The notes: generated from the letters alone by a model not told the origin. DNA of 25,934 bases from CAYVWB01 sp964455395 (GCA_964455395.1 CAYVWB010000063.1:1-25934); one strand, 5' to 3'. Positions 13,420 through 21,358 are shown, counted from the stretch's first letter. Made by a program: numbers and translations.

Positions 13420-16214
13420 TACGCGGCGTGAGCCAAACGCTTGAGGGCGCGGGTCATGGCGGCGCGCAAGGTCTGGATGGTCAGGGGTTTGGGGACGTAT
13501 TCGTCCGCGCCGGCGGCGAGGAACGTCTTGCGGTCGGCGTCGCCCACGTAGGCTGTCATGACGACCACGGGGAGCGACACATTCGCCCGACCCGCTTCGC
13601 CGCGACGGAGGGCGCGCAGGGCCTCCAGGCCGTCCATGACCGGCATCTGGATGTCCAGCAGCGCCAGGTCGAAGTGCTCGCGCCGCAGTGTTTCCAGCGC
13701 CTCCCGACCGTCTTTGGCGGCGACCACGATGTAGCCCGCGTTCTCCAGCAGCCGCGTGGTGGCGTATCGGGTGGTGGTGTCGTCCTCGGCGATGAGGAGC
13801 CGCAGCGGCCTGCGGTCGGTGGTGTCGGGGGCGGGGGGCTGCGCCGGGTCGTGGGGCCGGTCGCCCTTCGGCGCGGAGCCCCCGGAAGCGAGCGCTGGAG
13901 GTGCCTGATATGTGCGAGCTTCCTCATGCGAGCTTGGTTCGTCATGCGTGCGCGCAGCCCACTGCGCCGGGATGTCCTCTTCCACAGGGAATGTGAGGGC
14001 GAAGGCGAAGGCGGCGCCGGCCCCCGGTTCGCTCGTCACGGTCAGGCCGCCGCCCAGCATGCCTATCAGGCGTTTGCAGATGGCGAGACCCAGGCCTGCG
14101 CCCTGGTGTTCGCGGCGGAACCCTTTGCTTGCCTGGGTGAAGGGCGCGAAGAGTGCGTCGATCTTCTCTTGCGGGACGCCGGGCCCCGTGTCCTTGACGG
14201 CGAAATAGACCCGCGCGTGGTCCTGCCGCAGGGGGCCCAGTGGCGTGGTCTCCACGGTCACCGAGCCCGCCTTGGTGAACTTGAAGGCGTTGCCCACGAG
14301 GTTCGCCAGCACCTGCTTCAGGCGGACCGCATCGCCGCGGAGGCGCCGGGGAAGAGCGGGATCCGTCTCGAAGCGCAGGGCCACGCCGCTTTGCTGCGCC
14401 ACGGGGGCGAAGAGCAGCCGGAGGTCTTCCAGCAGGTCGTGGAGGTCGAAGGGCTCGTCGTGGACGCTGAGTTCGCCGGCTTCGGCCTGGGCGATGTCCA
14501 AAATGTCCGAAAGCAGCTGCGTGAGCCGGTTGGCGGACTTGATGGAGACGGCGACGTACTCCTGCTGCTCCGCATTCATGGCGGTGGTCTGCAAGAGCTG
14601 CAGCATGCCGAGCACGCCGTTGAGCGGAGTGCGCAGCTCGTGGCTCATGTTGGCGAGGAATTCGGATTTGGTGCGGCTGGCGGCTTCGGCGGCTTCTTTG
14701 GCCTCCAGCAGGTCGGTTTCGGCGCGCACGCGTTCCGTCACATCGAAGATGAGGGAATAGAGGAGATCTTGTCCGCCAACGTGGATGGGCCCGGTGTAGA
14801 CCTCCACGTCACGGACCTCGCCGCCGGCGAGCCGGTGCTTCATGAGCAACCGACTGGCCTCCATGCGCTGCGCCCGGGCCATCTCCGCCTTGACGGCGGA
14901 CGTATCTGCGATGTTGATGTCGTGGATGACGCGTTCGGTCAGCTCGTCGCGGCTCCATCCATAATACGTACACGCTGCGGGGTTGGCGTCCACGATGCGG
15001 CCGGACTCGGGGTCCACCAGCAGCATGGCGGCGTGGTTGTTCTCGAAAAGGCTGCGGTAGCGGGACTCGCTCACTTGCAGCAGGCGCTCCGCTTGTCTGC
15101 GCAGGCGGTCCTGCTCGTGGAACTCCATGGCCATGGCGAGGTCCTCGGCGAGGCCGCCCAGGTGCTGCACTTCCTCGGCGTCGAAGAAATCCTCTTCGTA
15201 AGAGAAAAGCGTGAAGACGCCGCGGCAGGCGCCGAACACCCGCAACGGAAACACCGCCATGGCGCGTGCGCCGCGCTGACGCAAGTGGTCGCGTTCGGCG
15301 GCGGGCAGCGCGTCCGTGCGCTGGGCCACGGTGGCGCAGCCTTCGCGCACGGCCGAGACGATGGGACTTTCCGGATTGTCGCGCATGTGCTCCAGCAGGG
15401 CGTTGAAGAAGGCTTCGTCTCCGCCGGCGCCGGCTTCGGAGCGCAATGCGCCGTCATGGTGGTCCCGCAGGACGAGCCACGCCATGGCGAAACGGCCCTC
15501 GGCCGCCACGATGCGGCACACCTCCGCGTGGAGCGCGCGGGGCTCACGGATACGCACGATGGCCTGGTTGATGGCGCTGCGCAAGGCATACAGCCGGTTC
15601 AGCTTGCGGATGAGCCGGTCATTGGCTTTGCGGGTGGTGATGTCCTCCAGGGAAACCATGACCCCCGAGACCCCGCCTTCCACATCCAGGATGGGCGCCG
15701 TGGAGAGGCTCACGTCCAACAAGCCGCCATCTTTGCGGCGTCGGCGCAGCTCCACGCCGGCGAAGGCTTCCCCGTTCAAGACGCGCTGCAGGATCTGATT
15801 GAAGGTCTCCATGTCCTCGGGAGGGACGATGGGCAATATCTGCCCCACGGCTTCCTCGGCGCTCCAGCCGAAAAGCCTTTCGGCAGCGGTGTTCCAGGAG
15901 GTGACCACCCCTTCCGGCGTCAGGCTGTAGAGCGGCAGGGGCGAGGCGTCCGTGATGGCCCGCTGCAAGGCGCTTTGCGTCAGGATCTCCCGTTCGTACG
16001 TCTGGCGGCGGCGGTGCTCCTTGCGCAGGAAGACGAAGAGGATGCCGGCCGTGACGGCCACGAAGCCGAAGCCCTTCAGCGTGGAGAGGGAGAGGATGTC
16101 CTGCCCCACGGCTTCGCCCAGGAAGAGCAGGTCCGAAAAGAGGATCCACCCACAGCCGACGAGGCTGTAGACTAGGGGGACGAAGACATGCGTCTTGATG
16201 CGTGGCGCCGGCAT
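13419..16214 (-). CDS. Membrane-bound hybrid sensor histidine kinase (PAS-GAF-PAS-HK-REC)
   Basis: 931 residues. Two hydrophobic segments near the N-terminus (about 9-33 and 47-63) anchor it in the inner membrane with a very short outside loop. The order after them is PAS (~82-195), a GAF-like domain (~205-365), PAS (~385-495), dimerisation/phospho-acceptor domain with H525 (MSHELRTPLNG), ATPase with N-box LVGNAFKF, G1 DTGPGV and G2 GAGLGLAI, a disordered linker (~750-800), and a receiver domain with phospho-acceptor D854 (ALLDIQMPVMDG) and K909 (PKP). It phosphorylates its own receiver and needs a downstream Hpt or receiver partner; the stand-alone receiver gene 474 bases away, divergent, is a candidate. 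The ATG at 16214 is preceded by AAAAGG; an ATG 11 codons upstream lacks a good site. The signal sensed is unknown. Confidence 0.92.
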   Translation of the reverse strand: MPAPRIKTHVFVPLVYSLVGCGWILFSDLLFLGEAVGQDILSLSTLKGFGFVAVTAGILFVFLRKEHRRRQTYEREILTQSALQRAITDASPLPLYSLTPEGVVTSWNTAAERLFGWSAEEAVGQILPIVPPEDMETFNQILQRVLNGEAFAGVELRRRRKDGGLLDVSLSTAPILDVEGGVSGVMVSLEDITTRKANDRLIRKLNRLYALRSAINQAIVRIREPRALHAEVCRIVAAEGRFAMAWLVLRDHHDGALRSEAGAGGDEAFFNALLEHMRDNPESPIVSAVREGCATVAQRTDALPAAERDHLRQRGARAMAVFPLRVFGACRGVFTLFSYEEDFFDAEEVQHLGGLAEDLAMAMEFHEQDRLRRQAERLLQVSESRYRSLFENNHAAMLLVDPESGRIVDANPAACTYYGWSRDELTERVIHDINIADTSAVKAEMARAQRMEASRLLMKHRLAGGEVRDVEVYTGPIHVGGQDLLYSLIFDVTERVRAETDLLEAKEAAEAASRTKSEFLANMSHELRTPLNGVLGMLQLLQTTAMNAEQQEYVAVSIKSANRLTQLLSDILDIAQAEAGELSVHDEPFDLHDLLEDLRLLFAPVAQQSGVALRFETDPALPRRLRGDAVRLKQVLANLVGNAFKFTKAGSVTVETTPLGPLRQDHARVYFAVKDTGPGVPQEKIDALFAPFTQASKGFRREHQGAGLGLAICKRLIGMLGGGLTVTSEPGAGAAFAFALTFPVEEDIPAQWAARTHDEPSSHEEARTYQAPPALASGGSAPKGDRPHDPAQPPAPDTTDRRPLRLLIAEDDTTTRYATTRLLENAGYIVVAAKDGREALETLRREHFDLALLDIQMPVMDGLEALRALRRGEAGRANVSLPVVVMTAYVGDADRKTFLAAGADEYVPKPLTIQTLRAAMTRALKRLAHAA

Positions 16215-16284
16215 GATGAGGCCTTTTGAATGTGGGAAGCGATGCAACGATCACGGGGGATGGAACGCGCCTGCTTCCTGAGCA

Positions 16285-16304
16285 TATGATCATGCATGAT
16301 CATA
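16285..16304. promoter_or_regulatory. Perfect 20-bp palindrome, probable operator
   Basis: TATGATCATGCATGATCATA equals its own reverse complement over all 20 bases. Read on the minus strand its first six bases are the -10 element of the hybrid kinase promoter and the rest covers the predicted transcription start, a classical place for a repressor dimer. It is AT-rich inside GC-rich DNA. Confidence 0.7.
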
Positions 16305-16327
16305 CACGGGAGGACAGGACGCGACAA
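16299..16327 (-). promoter_or_regulatory. Sigma70-like promoter of the hybrid kinase
   Basis: On the minus strand TTGTCG (16322-16327) and TATGAT (16299-16304, five of six matches) are separated by 17 bases. The start point would be near 16292, inside the palindrome, giving a leader of about 78 bases to the ATG at 16214. Confidence 0.55.
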
Positions 16328-16688
16328 TGGAAAAACTTGATAATCAGTTGGATATGCCTTCGTTTTTAGGTTGACGCGTCGATGGCTCCGGAGGGGCGCA
16401 AGCGCTGACGACTGTCCGTTACTATATGGCGTAGGCGATGACGGCGCATCCGCACGCTGTCTGAGCAGGCGGCGCTGCGGGTCGAGGGTCGCCACTCCAT
16501 GAATGACGATCCGCCACGCGCCGGCTGGGCGTTCAAGGGTGGGGCGTCTGGGTGGCCATTGCGGGAAGGCGCCTTGTGGAGGCGTGTCTCGTCGCACGCG
16601 CTGCTCGGCAATGAATTCTGGACACGAAAAACGAGGCCATGATAGAAACACGGAGATGCCGTGATTGCTGCCCCCCAGGGAGAAAACT

Positions 16689-17093
16689 ATGCCGCGTATA
16701 CTTATCGCTGAAGATGACCTCGTCACCCGGCTGCAGGTTCGCCGTACGCTGGATGACATGGGCGTGTGCGACTGCGCCGTGGATGGCGCTGAAGTGGTCG
16801 AGGCGTATCTGCACGCGTACGCTGCGGGTGAACCTTACGAGCTGCTGGTTCTCGATATCGAAATGCCGAAGATGGGTGGTCTGGAGGCCCTGCGGACAGT
16901 TCGGGAGCATGAGGAGACCAACGCCGTACCCATCGGGAACGAGCTGAAGGTGGTGGTCCTCACCAAGGACGAGAGCATCCGGAGCGTGTGCGACGCCTTT
17001 TTTCACGGGCACGCGAACCGCTACATCACCAAGCCCATCGCCAGAGAGACCTTGCGGGGCGAGGTGGCCTCCCTGATGGGGGAGGGGCTCTAA
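16689..17093 (+). CDS. Stand-alone receiver (CheY-like) response regulator
   Basis: 134 residues consisting only of a receiver domain: acidic pair E8, D9, D10 (ILIAEDD), phospho-acceptor D56 (LVLDIEMPKMGG), switch threonine T92 (VVVLTKD) and K115 (ITKPI). With no output domain it must act by protein contact or as a phosphorelay carrier. The start is supported by AGGGAG eight bases before the ATG. Between the phospho-site and T92 there is an insertion (HEETNAVPIGNELK) longer than in CheY. It is divergent from the hybrid kinase across the shared control region, so pairing with that kinase is likely but unproven. Its stop overlaps by four bases the stop of the convergent HD-domain gene. Confidence 0.93.
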   Translation: MPRILIAEDDLVTRLQVRRTLDDMGVCDCAVDGAEVVEAYLHAYAAGEPYELLVLDIEMPKMGGLEALRTVREHEETNAVPIGNELKVVVLTKDESIRSVCDAFFHGHANRYITKPIARETLRGEVASLMGEGL

Positions 17094-18061
17094 GCCGGGG
17101 CCTCGCTGCCGACGATCCGGCCTTGCTCGTCGGCGAGGGTCGCGACCACGGTTTCCGGATCCTCGCCGAGAATCGCGCGCAAGCGATTCGCCACGGCCAT
17201 GGCGCGCTGGCGTCTGTCACGGATGGCGGCTTGCTCGGCAGGGTCGTCGGCGTGGCGTTCCAGATGGAAGCGGAAGCGCTCTTCCAGGCCCACCAGGGTG
17301 TCGCCGCGCACCAGTTTGTCCGCCATATAGACGAAAGCTTCCTCCCGCAGCGTCCCGCTTGAGCCGTGCAGGGGGATGTCCCAATGCGCGCGGGCCGCCA
17401 GGGCCGGGCCGTGCAAGCCGAGATCGCGCAGCAGGGCGGCGCCCGCCTCGTTGTGGCGTGGCTGCTGTTTGGCGATATCGTGGAGGGCGCCGCCGGCGTA
17501 GACCAGGTCCAGGTTCAAGGGCGCGGCCGCGTAGGCGGGGCTGGCGGCGTTGGCCCGCGCCGCCAGCAGATGCGCCGCCGCCGCCACCGCCTGGGCGTGA
17601 GCCAGGGCGTGCGGGGGGGCTTCGTGCAGCTCCAGCAAAGCGAGACACTCTTCCGCGTCGGGGAGGCAGCTGTCCGAATAGCCGGTTCGGTCCCAGCCGC
17701 ACGAGGCGCCGACCCGCGCGGCAAGCACGCGCTGCGCTTCGTCCGGCGTCATCCAGACCATGGCGCGGGCGTCCACCACGGTCCTGTCCCAGACATTCGT
17801 CGTCGCCTGGGTCACTTCCTTGCGCGCCAAGGCGGCTTGAAAGGCGAAGCGCTCATCGGCGAGGGGTGCGGTCTTGGCGTGGCCCCAGTCGTTCATCAAG
17901 TCGATGAGCTTGGCCACATGCCGTTCGGGGACGAGCGCCAGCCCGCCCACACGGCCGCGGAATGCTGTGGTGAGTACGGCGTCCGGGGCGCGTTCGCCGG
18001 CTTGGAGCAAGGCGATGAGCGTCGAAGGACGGACCTGCGCGACGAGGGGGGTGTTCGGCAT
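17090..18061 (-). CDS. HD-domain protein with truncated MobA-like nucleotidyltransferase half
   Basis: 323 residues. Residues ~140-260 are an HD phosphohydrolase domain: H151/H155, the H194-D195 pair in ALHDIAK, H203, H226 and D248 in YMADKLV. Residues ~1-115 align with only the second half of MobA/MocA-type nucleotidyltransferases (MPNTPLV, then PDAVLTTAFRGRVGGLALVP and VVDARAMVWMTPDEA). The N-terminal half with the GxxxRMG nucleotide-binding loop is missing, so this half should be catalytically dead. The first ATG (18061) lies directly after the T-tract of the dapA terminator, with no room for a promoter or Shine-Dalgarno; a TTG at 18088 would lie inside the terminator hairpin loop. Full-length relatives fuse both domains, so this is either a degraded gene or one initiated internally. 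The HD part looks intact. Confidence 0.7.
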   Translation of the reverse strand: MPNTPLVAQVRPSTLIALLQAGERAPDAVLTTAFRGRVGGLALVPERHVAKLIDLMNDWGHAKTAPLADERFAFQAALARKEVTQATTNVWDRTVVDARAMVWMTPDEAQRVLAARVGASCGWDRTGYSDSCLPDAEECLALLELHEAPPHALAHAQAVAAAAHLLAARANAASPAYAAAPLNLDLVYAGGALHDIAKQQPRHNEAGAALLRDLGLHGPALAARAHWDIPLHGSSGTLREEAFVYMADKLVRGDTLVGLEERFRFHLERHADDPAEQAAIRDRRQRAMAVANRLRAILGEDPETVVATLADEQGRIVGSEAPA

Positions 18062-18100
18062 ACAAAAGAAAACGGCCGACGCGGGCAAGGCGTCGGCCGT
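18061..18100 (-). terminator. Rho-independent terminator of dapA
   Basis: ACGGCCGACGC (18071-18081) and GCGTCGGCCGT (18090-18100) are perfect complements, forming an 11-bp stem with an eight-base loop. On the minus strand it is followed by TTTTCTTTTGT. It begins 20 bases after the dapA stop codon. It overlaps the 5' end of the HD-domain reading frame. Confidence 0.85.
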
Positions 18101-18121
18101 CCGGTTCGTGCGTGTCCTGGC

Positions 18122-19000
18122 TCAGAGCAGACCGGCGTCGGTCATGATGGCCTTGAGCGCCTTCAGATTCTCGGATTGCAGCGGGACCATGGGCAGCCGC
18201 AGCTCGTCGGTCATCTTGCCCATCAGGGACGCTGCGGTCTTGGCCGGGGCGGGGTTCGTCTCCAGGAAGCAGGCCCGGGAAAGGGGCAAGAGCTCCAGGT
18301 GCAGCTTCAGCGCTGTGGCCATGTCCCCTTCGCGGAAGGCTTTGCAAAGGCCGGCCATGGCGGCGGGCGCGATGTTGGAAACCACGGAGATGACGCCGCA
18401 GCCGCCCACGCTGAGCAAGGGGAGCACGGTGAAATCGTCGCCGGAGATGCACATGAACTCCGGCCCGCAGAGCTCCACCACCTCCGCCACTTGCCGCAAG
18501 GAGCCGGTGGCTTCCTTCACGCCTTGCACCTGAGGAATATCCTTGGCCATGCGCGCCAGGGTGGGGGGCAGCAGGTTCACGCCGGTGCGGCCGGGCACGT
18601 TGTAGACGATGAACGGCAGCTCCGCCGCCGCGGCGATGGCCTTGAAGTGGGCGTAGAGGCCTTCCTGAGTGGGCTTGTTGTAGTACGGCGTGATGAGCAG
18701 CAGGCCGTCTGCGCCGGCTTCTGCGGCTTCCTTGGCCAGCTCCACGGCTTCCCTGGTGTTGTTGGAGCCTGCGCCGGCGATGACAGGCACGCGGCCGGCC
18801 ACATGCTCCACGCAGACGCGCACCACCCGGTTGTGCTCCTCGTGGGAGAGGGTGGCGGATTCGCCGGTGGTGCCGCATGGCACGATGCCGTGGATACCTC
18901 CCTCGATCTGCCAGTCGATGAACGCGCGGTAGGCGTCTTCATCGAATTCGCCGTGCTTGAACGGCGTCACCAGGGCGGTGAAAGCGCCTTGGAAGAGCAT
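18122..19000 (-). CDS. dapA: 4-hydroxy-tetrahydrodipicolinate synthase
   Basis: Condenses pyruvate with aspartate semialdehyde, the first committed step of lysine and diaminopimelate synthesis, in the cytoplasm. 292 residues, the normal length for this TIM-barrel family. The substrate-binding loop is CGTTGESATLSHEEH (42-56), the catalytic tyrosine is in YNVPGRTG (~133) and the Schiff-base lysine in GVKEATG (~161). ITPYYNKPTQEGLY and SGDDFTVLPLLSVGG are also typical. The ATG at 19000 is preceded by GAAGGAGG at a good distance. The gene ends in a strong terminator and appears monocistronic. The sequence is very like DapA of Desulfovibrionales as I remember it, one of the better taxonomic hints in the window. 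No lysine riboswitch is evident upstream. Confidence 0.97.
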   Translation of the reverse strand: MLFQGAFTALVTPFKHGEFDEDAYRAFIDWQIEGGIHGIVPCGTTGESATLSHEEHNRVVRVCVEHVAGRVPVIAGAGSNNTREAVELAKEAAEAGADGLLLITPYYNKPTQEGLYAHFKAIAAAAELPFIVYNVPGRTGVNLLPPTLARMAKDIPQVQGVKEATGSLRQVAEVVELCGPEFMCISGDDFTVLPLLSVGGCGVISVVSNIAPAAMAGLCKAFREGDMATALKLHLELLPLSRACFLETNPAPAKTAASLMGKMTDELRLPMVPLQSENLKALKAIMTDAGLL

Positions 19001-19332
19001 GCGTTACGCCTCCTTCGCCAAGCCGTGTACTGGGCTGGAACGGGTTGCGTCGGGCGATGGCCCGGTGGTTTGCGTCAGATGACGTCCTTGTGGCGATGGA
19101 CTGTACATCATCACGGGCCGCTGGTCCACCGCTTCGGACGGGGGGGGGACGTCACGATTGGCTCCCTGCGCGTGAGAGCCGCCGGCGGCGCTGGTCAGAA
19201 CCCCTGCAAGTATGTAGATTCACCCTTTCGAATGTGTACTTGGTCGTGAGGACAACCGTGCGGCTTCTTCTTGAACTACAATAAATTTAAAGGTTTGTGT
19301 CAGCTGGCGCTAGCCTTGCCCCAGGAGCGGTC
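19001..19332. other. 332-base divergent region between dapA and trmO
   Basis: No gene seen. It contains a run of nine G (19140-19148) and, nearer to trmO, an AT-rich stretch (about 19262-19293, with ACTACAATAAATTTAAAGG). Promoters for both genes must lie here, but I could not find a pair of -35/-10 boxes with good spacing for either. Confidence 0.4.
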
Positions 19333-19824
19333 ATGCTACAATGCGCACCCATCGGCTCCATCCAGTCCCCTTTCAAGGAACTTGCGGACATGCCCATCCA
19401 GCCCACGGGGGCCCATGGCGTGCACGGCCGGGTCATCGTGCTGCCGGAGTTCGTCGAAGGTCTCGTCGATCTCGAAGGGTTCTCCCACATCATCCTGCTC
19501 TATCATTTCCACAAGAGTCAGGGCTACGCCCTCACGGTCACGCCCTTTCTGGACGACGTCCCCCGCGGCCTCTTCGCCACCCGCGCTCCACGCAGACCGT
19601 GCCCCATCGGCCTCTCCGTGGTGGAGCTCCTCGGCGTGGAGGGCGACACGCTGCGGATCAACAACGTGGACATCCTGGACGGCGCCCCCGTACTGGACAT
19701 CAAACCCTACGTGCCGGAGTTCGACGTCTGGCCTGCCACGCGCATCGGCTGGCTGGAGCAACGCCGCGGCGAAGCTGCCTCCCGCCGCAGCGATGACCGC
19801 TTCCTGGAGGACGAAAACGCATGA
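19333..19824 (+). CDS. trmO: tRNA (N6-threonylcarbamoyladenosine37-N6)-methyltransferase TrmO
   Basis: SAM-dependent methylation of t6A37 in tRNA. 163 residues, close to the short TrmO core without the C-terminal extension of the E. coli protein. Family landmarks in order are APIGSIQSPFKE, GVHGRVIVLPEF, GFSHIILLYHFHKS, GLFATRAPRRPCPIGLSVVE and DGAPVLDIKPYVPEFD. The ATG at 19333 is preceded by CAGGAGC; an ATG 12 codons upstream has no such site. The modC-like gene follows 30 bases later, so the two are probably co-transcribed. TrmO-family proteins beside molybdenum-transport genes are a recurrent arrangement, and a role in metal or cofactor handling instead of tRNA cannot be excluded. Confidence 0.88.
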   Translation: MLQCAPIGSIQSPFKELADMPIQPTGAHGVHGRVIVLPEFVEGLVDLEGFSHIILLYHFHKSQGYALTVTPFLDDVPRGLFATRAPRRPCPIGLSVVELLGVEGDTLRINNVDILDGAPVLDIKPYVPEFDVWPATRIGWLEQRRGEAASRRSDDRFLEDENA

Positions 19825-19854
19825 GGCTTCACGCATGCGTCAAACGAGGACCGC

Positions 19855-20604
19855 ATGTTCTTTGAATGCGACATCGTCAAGCGCATGCGCGGGGGCGGCC
19901 AGGAGTTCGTGCTGCGCTCCACCTTCACCGCCAGCGACCGCGCTCTGGTGCTCTTCGGGCCTTCCGGCTCGGGCAAAACGCTCACCCTGCAGGCGCTCGC
20001 CGGCTTGCTGACTCCCGACGAAGGCCGCATCGTGGTGGACGGCGACATCCTCTTCGACGCCCGCGCCGGAATCGACATCCCCACCCGCGACCGGGGTGTG
20101 GGCTACGTCTTCCAGGACTACGCTCTCTTTCCCCACAAGACCGTGCGGGAGAACGTGGCCTTCGGCCTGAAACCGCTTTTCGGTCGTCTCGCCGGCAAGG
20201 ACAGCCGCCGCGTGGACGAACTCGTCGACCTCTTCGGATTGGCCCAAGTGGCGGACCTCCGGCCGGCCTCCATCTCCGGCGGACAGAAACAACGCACGGC
20301 CCTGGCCCGCGCCCTGGCCACCCGGCCTCGGCTGCTGCTGCTGGACGAACCCTTCAGCGCGCTGGACCAGCCATTGCGCGCGCGCATGCGCAACGAACTG
20401 GCCAAGGTGCTGGACGACTTCGCCGTGCCCATGATCATGGTGACGCACGATTCGGACGAGGTGGAATCCTTCGCTCAAGCCGTCGTCGTCTACCAGCACG
20501 GCGACGTGGTGGGCGTGCATTCCGCCGCGGACATCGAGGAAGCCGGCGGCAGCGTGGCCGAGACCATCCGCAGTCAAGTGGCGAAGGCCTACGAAGGGCT
20601 CTGA
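19855..20604 (+). CDS. modC: ABC transporter ATP-binding protein, molybdate (ModC)-like
   Basis: 249-residue ABC ATPase with Walker A GPSGSGKT (35-42), Q-loop in YVFQDYALFPHKTVREN, signature SGGQKQR (141-147), Walker B LLLLDEP (160-166), D-loop SALD and switch histidine H198 (MVTHD). The domain is most like the molybdate/sulfate importer ATPases, which energise uptake of oxyanions through ModB and ModA. It stops after the ATPase core and lacks the C-terminal TOBE/Mop domain that ModC proteins of ~350 residues use to bind molybdate. No permease or binding-protein gene is adjacent, so partners must lie elsewhere. GAGGA precedes the ATG. Probably an operon with trmO. The molybdate specificity is inferred. 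Confidence 0.8.
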   Translation: MFFECDIVKRMRGGGQEFVLRSTFTASDRALVLFGPSGSGKTLTLQALAGLLTPDEGRIVVDGDILFDARAGIDIPTRDRGVGYVFQDYALFPHKTVRENVAFGLKPLFGRLAGKDSRRVDELVDLFGLAQVADLRPASISGGQKQRTALARALATRPRLLLLDEPFSALDQPLRARMRNELAKVLDDFAVPMIMVTHDSDEVESFAQAVVVYQHGDVVGVHSAADIEEAGGSVAETIRSQVAKAYEGL

Positions 20605-20773
20605 GAGCGACGGCCGCTCGCGCCGGAAGATACCCGAAACCGGCGCCGCTTTCCAACTCGTCGTCGCTCCCGGGCAAGCGTCGGGCGACCGGTAAAGCCA
20701 TGCCGAACGCCCGCTGCTGGCAGGCTGTCGGGGGATCTTCGGGAGGAAGCGCCCGCGAAACCCGGCGTCCGCG

Positions 20774-20802
20774 TTGAGACGAAACCGCCGATCTGCTATG
20801 AT
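20774..20802 (+). promoter_or_regulatory. Strong sigma70-like promoter of the HU-related gene
   Basis: TTGAGA (20774-20779) and TATGAT (20797-20802), five of six matches each, have an optimal 17-base spacer. The predicted start near 20809 rules out the upstream ATG at 20808 and supports the start at 20862. Confidence 0.75.
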
Positions 20803-20861
20803 GCGCGATGGCGAAGGACGCCTTCCTCGCCGTCATCATCAACATCAGCAAGGAGTTTCCC

Positions 20862-21212
20862 ATGCCGAATCAGGACTTCCCCGGGGTTTGTTTCGCGTGT
20901 TGCCAGGACAAGGACTGCAATATCACCCCCATGGACACGGACATTTCGGTCGAGCGCGTGAAAGCGCTGCCTGAGGGCTATACGAAGACGCTGGTGAAAA
21001 GCCTCACCCATGCCTTCCCTGACAAGTTCAACGACGAGTCCGAAGCGTACATGGTCTTCGACGCGCTCAAGGCTGTCATAGCCAATGTCCTGAAGAACGG
21101 CGACGTCATGGATCTGGAAGGCCTGGGCGAGTTCCGTGTGGAGCCACGCGACGGCCGCAAGCACGTGATCTTCACGCCGGAGCGCGTGCTGGAAGACACG
21201 GTGAACGAGTAA
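20862..21212 (+). CDS. Divergent HU/IHF-family protein with cysteine-rich N-terminus
   Basis: 116 residues. From about residue 40 to the end it follows the HU fold: helices (TLVKSLTHAFPDKF, SEAYMVFDALKAVIANVLKNGD), then the strand MDLEGLGEFRVE matching the GFGTF segment, and a final helix FTPERVLEDTVNE matching the family's PGKALKDAVN. The long beta-arm that inserts into the DNA minor groove (normally RxGRNPQTG) is reduced to about nine residues (PRDGRKHVI), so ordinary DNA bending is doubtful. The first 40 residues are not HU: C10, C13, C14 and C19 form a compact cluster that could bind a metal or sense redox. AAGGAG seven bases upstream fixes the start. It is monocistronic, between a clear promoter and terminator. 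Function is unknown. Confidence 0.72.
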   Translation: MPNQDFPGVCFACCQDKDCNITPMDTDISVERVKALPEGYTKTLVKSLTHAFPDKFNDESEAYMVFDALKAVIANVLKNGDVMDLEGLGEFRVEPRDGRKHVIFTPERVLEDTVNE

Positions 21213-21263
21213 GCTCGCGCCGGGCCCGGCCCGGCGGACTGTCTCCACGACGCGGGAGACCAC

Positions 21264-21298
21264 CGGGGCGCGCCTTGTTGAGGGGGGCGCCCCGTTTT
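21264..21298 (+). terminator. Rho-independent terminator of the HU-related gene
   Basis: CGGGGCGC (21264-21271) pairs with GCGCCCCG (21287-21294), followed at once by TTTT (21295-21298). It lies about 50 bases after the stop codon. Confidence 0.7.
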
Positions 21299-21358
21299 GG
21301 TGAAGACGACGCCACGCTGGTGAGGCGTCGCGAGACCGAGGGAGTGGATTCGGCGGCT

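Larger units (their letters stand above)
16215..16688. other. 474-base divergent control region between hybrid kinase and receiver genes
   Basis: Contains the kinase promoter with its palindrome (16285-16327) and, just upstream of it, an AT-rich tract (about 16325-16375) unusual for this GC-rich window that could act as an UP element. The right half has no recognisable gene; I could not place a convincing promoter for the receiver gene. Confidence 0.5.

Noticed and set aside
13428..16175. Long plus-strand frame (915 codons) opposite the hybrid kinase
   Set aside because: Antisense to an unambiguous multidomain kinase; no recognisable motif.
18059..18088. TTG start at 18088 for the HD protein
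   Set aside because: It lies in the loop of the dapA terminator with no Shine-Dalgarno; the ATG at 18061 was used, though that start is also uncertain.
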